The notes beneath the pieces were generated by a model. It was not told the origin of the DNA. It did no database searches and saw only the letters and a list, made by a program, of their open reading frames with translations. A program made the position numbers and the translations under genes. A stretch of 64,000 nt of DNA, taken from positions 186,001-250,000 of the forward strand of contig CAJTFW010000004.1 of NCBI GenBank assembly GCA_910575445.1. The letters are read 5' to 3'. Positions 63,364 to 64,000 of the stretch are shown one piece after another (position 1 is the stretch's first letter; the number at the start of each line of letters is the position of its first letter). The DNA is from Lachnospiraceae bacterium (GTDB taxonomy: Bacteria > Bacillota > Clostridia > Lachnospirales > Lachnospiraceae).

Positions 63364-64000
63364 CTAGGAAGCATTGCTTCCATATAAATAGTTGTGGGTC
63401 ACAATCTTGGTTCCTTTATCACCGTCCCGAATCACGATGTGAACTTTATATCGCTCATCTAAGGGATAGCTAAGTCTTGGAATTATAAATTTTACCTGAT
63501 TGGTGGCACTAAGCTCTTTATTATAAAGCATCGAATAGAGTCCCTGCTTATCCTGCTGCTGCCAGGTACCCTGGTACATTCTTCGTTTTCCACTCTCCAC
63601 ACTCTCCATCCAGAGAAAAACGCTCTTTCCGTCTAATTCCTCTGGTGTCATATTTACAGTTGCCTCGAACACATCATAACGGTCTTCTTCTGCCCGATAC
63701 GTCTTATCTAACGATGCAGTATATTCCTCGCTGTCTTTAAGCCCTGACATCCGGTAATTCAGTGCAAACAAGTCAAAATCTCCAATCTGATTGACTTTGG
63801 AATACGTAATAAAGATGCCATCATAGATATTTTGCAGATGTAGCATAATATGCTCCATCAAGGTATTGGATATCAATACTGCCCGGTCACTTTTATATAG
63901 AGAGGTCAAAAGACTTCTCTGCTCATAGACTTCCAGATTTGATACCACCTGCGGAGATTCTGTCTCCCATCCCCCCAGTGTAAAAATATTTGTTAAATAA
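63364..64000 (-). CDS. Unknown protein, C-terminal part (gene runs off the window)
   Basis: The frame is open to the window edge with no likely start: codons before the GTG at 63948 continue in frame (TLGGWETESPQVVSNLEVYEQR). The visible ~212 residues are soluble, mixed alpha/beta, with two beta-rich segments (YDVFEATVNMTPEELDGKSVFLWMESVES; NQVKFIIPRLSYPLDERYKVHIVIRDG). I do not recognise the family. The stop overlaps the ribosome site of the acyltransferase gene, so they are co-transcribed; a surface polysaccharide role is a guess from that neighbour. Confidence 0.65.
   Translation of the reverse strand, partial: YLTNIFTLGGWETESPQVVSNLEVYEQRSLLTSLYKSDRAVLISNTLMEHIMLHLQNIYDGIFITYSKVNQIGDFDLFALNYRMSGLKDSEEYTASLDKTYRAEEDRYDVFEATVNMTPEELDGKSVFLWMESVESGKRRMYQGTWQQQDKQGLYSMLYNKELSATNQVKFIIPRLSYPLDERYKVHIVIRDGDKGTKIVTHNYLYGSNAS

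Noticed and set aside
1-64000. CRISPR array, tRNA or rRNA genes, prophage or insertion sequence
   Set aside because: No regularly spaced direct repeats, clover-leaf gene with GTTCGAATC-type arm, rRNA core sequence, transposase or phage structural gene was seen by eye. A tRNA or Infernal scan was not possible.

Overview
The window looks like chromosome of a motile, spore-former-lineage, low-to-mid GC Firmicute, most likely a Lachnospiraceae-type clostridium (inference from gene content and order; no search was run). Supporting signs are a Gram-positive flagellar/chemotaxis block, T-box leaders, a Bacillus-type SOS box, near-perfect sigma-A promoters with 16-18 bp spacers, homologues of SpoVB, SpoIIM, SpoIID and SleB, and strong AGGAGG-type ribosome sites.

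Layout. 31-8402 (minus): a flagellar operon read flgB-fliE-fliF-fliG-fliH-fliI-fliJ-fliK-flgD, which lacks flgC at its usual place between flgB and fliE. 8654-12201 (minus): two chemoreceptors, one with a zinc-binding CZB domain placed outside the membrane. 12447-16985 (plus): cheA-cheW-cheR-cheB. 17246-19916 (plus): two tandem GT2 glycosyltransferases. 20002-29736 (minus): a lower-glycolysis cluster gap-pgk-tpiA-(lipoprotein)-(aldo/keto reductase)-gpmI-(membrane sigma-like/SH3 protein)-eno. 30092-34401: a PHP phosphatase, then iscR-nifS-nifU-mnmA (Fe-S assembly and tRNA thiolation). 34528-37600 (plus): a SpoVB-like flippase and DAHP synthase. 37645-39626 (minus): a two-gene nucleic-acid repair cassette, an RNA-ligase-family enzyme plus an HD-phosphoesterase/polynucleotide-kinase fusion. 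39793-45499 (minus): an atypical Xer-like recombinase, spoIIM-like, proC, rny, recX, recA. 45667-50859: udk, then pheS-pheT-queA under a Phe T-box. 51655-60683 (minus): yihY, a SpoIID-like protein, 6S RNA, pckA, a small membrane protein, thrC, a SleB-like hydrolase, and leuA under a Leu T-box. 61576-64000 (minus): a YdjM-like protein, an acyltransferase and a cut-off unknown gene.

The most unusual feature is a family of non-coding nested-palindrome elements (three copies of about 430-445 bp, one half copy, one fragment). The four main copies start within about 30 bp downstream of a stop codon and all have the same orientation relative to that gene. Their hairpins have a conserved core and variable but self-complementary outer stems, with compensatory base changes between copies. 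A second, tandemly repeated covarying hairpin lies between pgk and tpiA. Other points are the missing flgC, the repair cassette, the recombinase with two catalytic histidines replaced, the membrane sigma-like protein, and a clear candidate IscR operator. No tRNA, rRNA, CRISPR array, transposase or prophage was seen.
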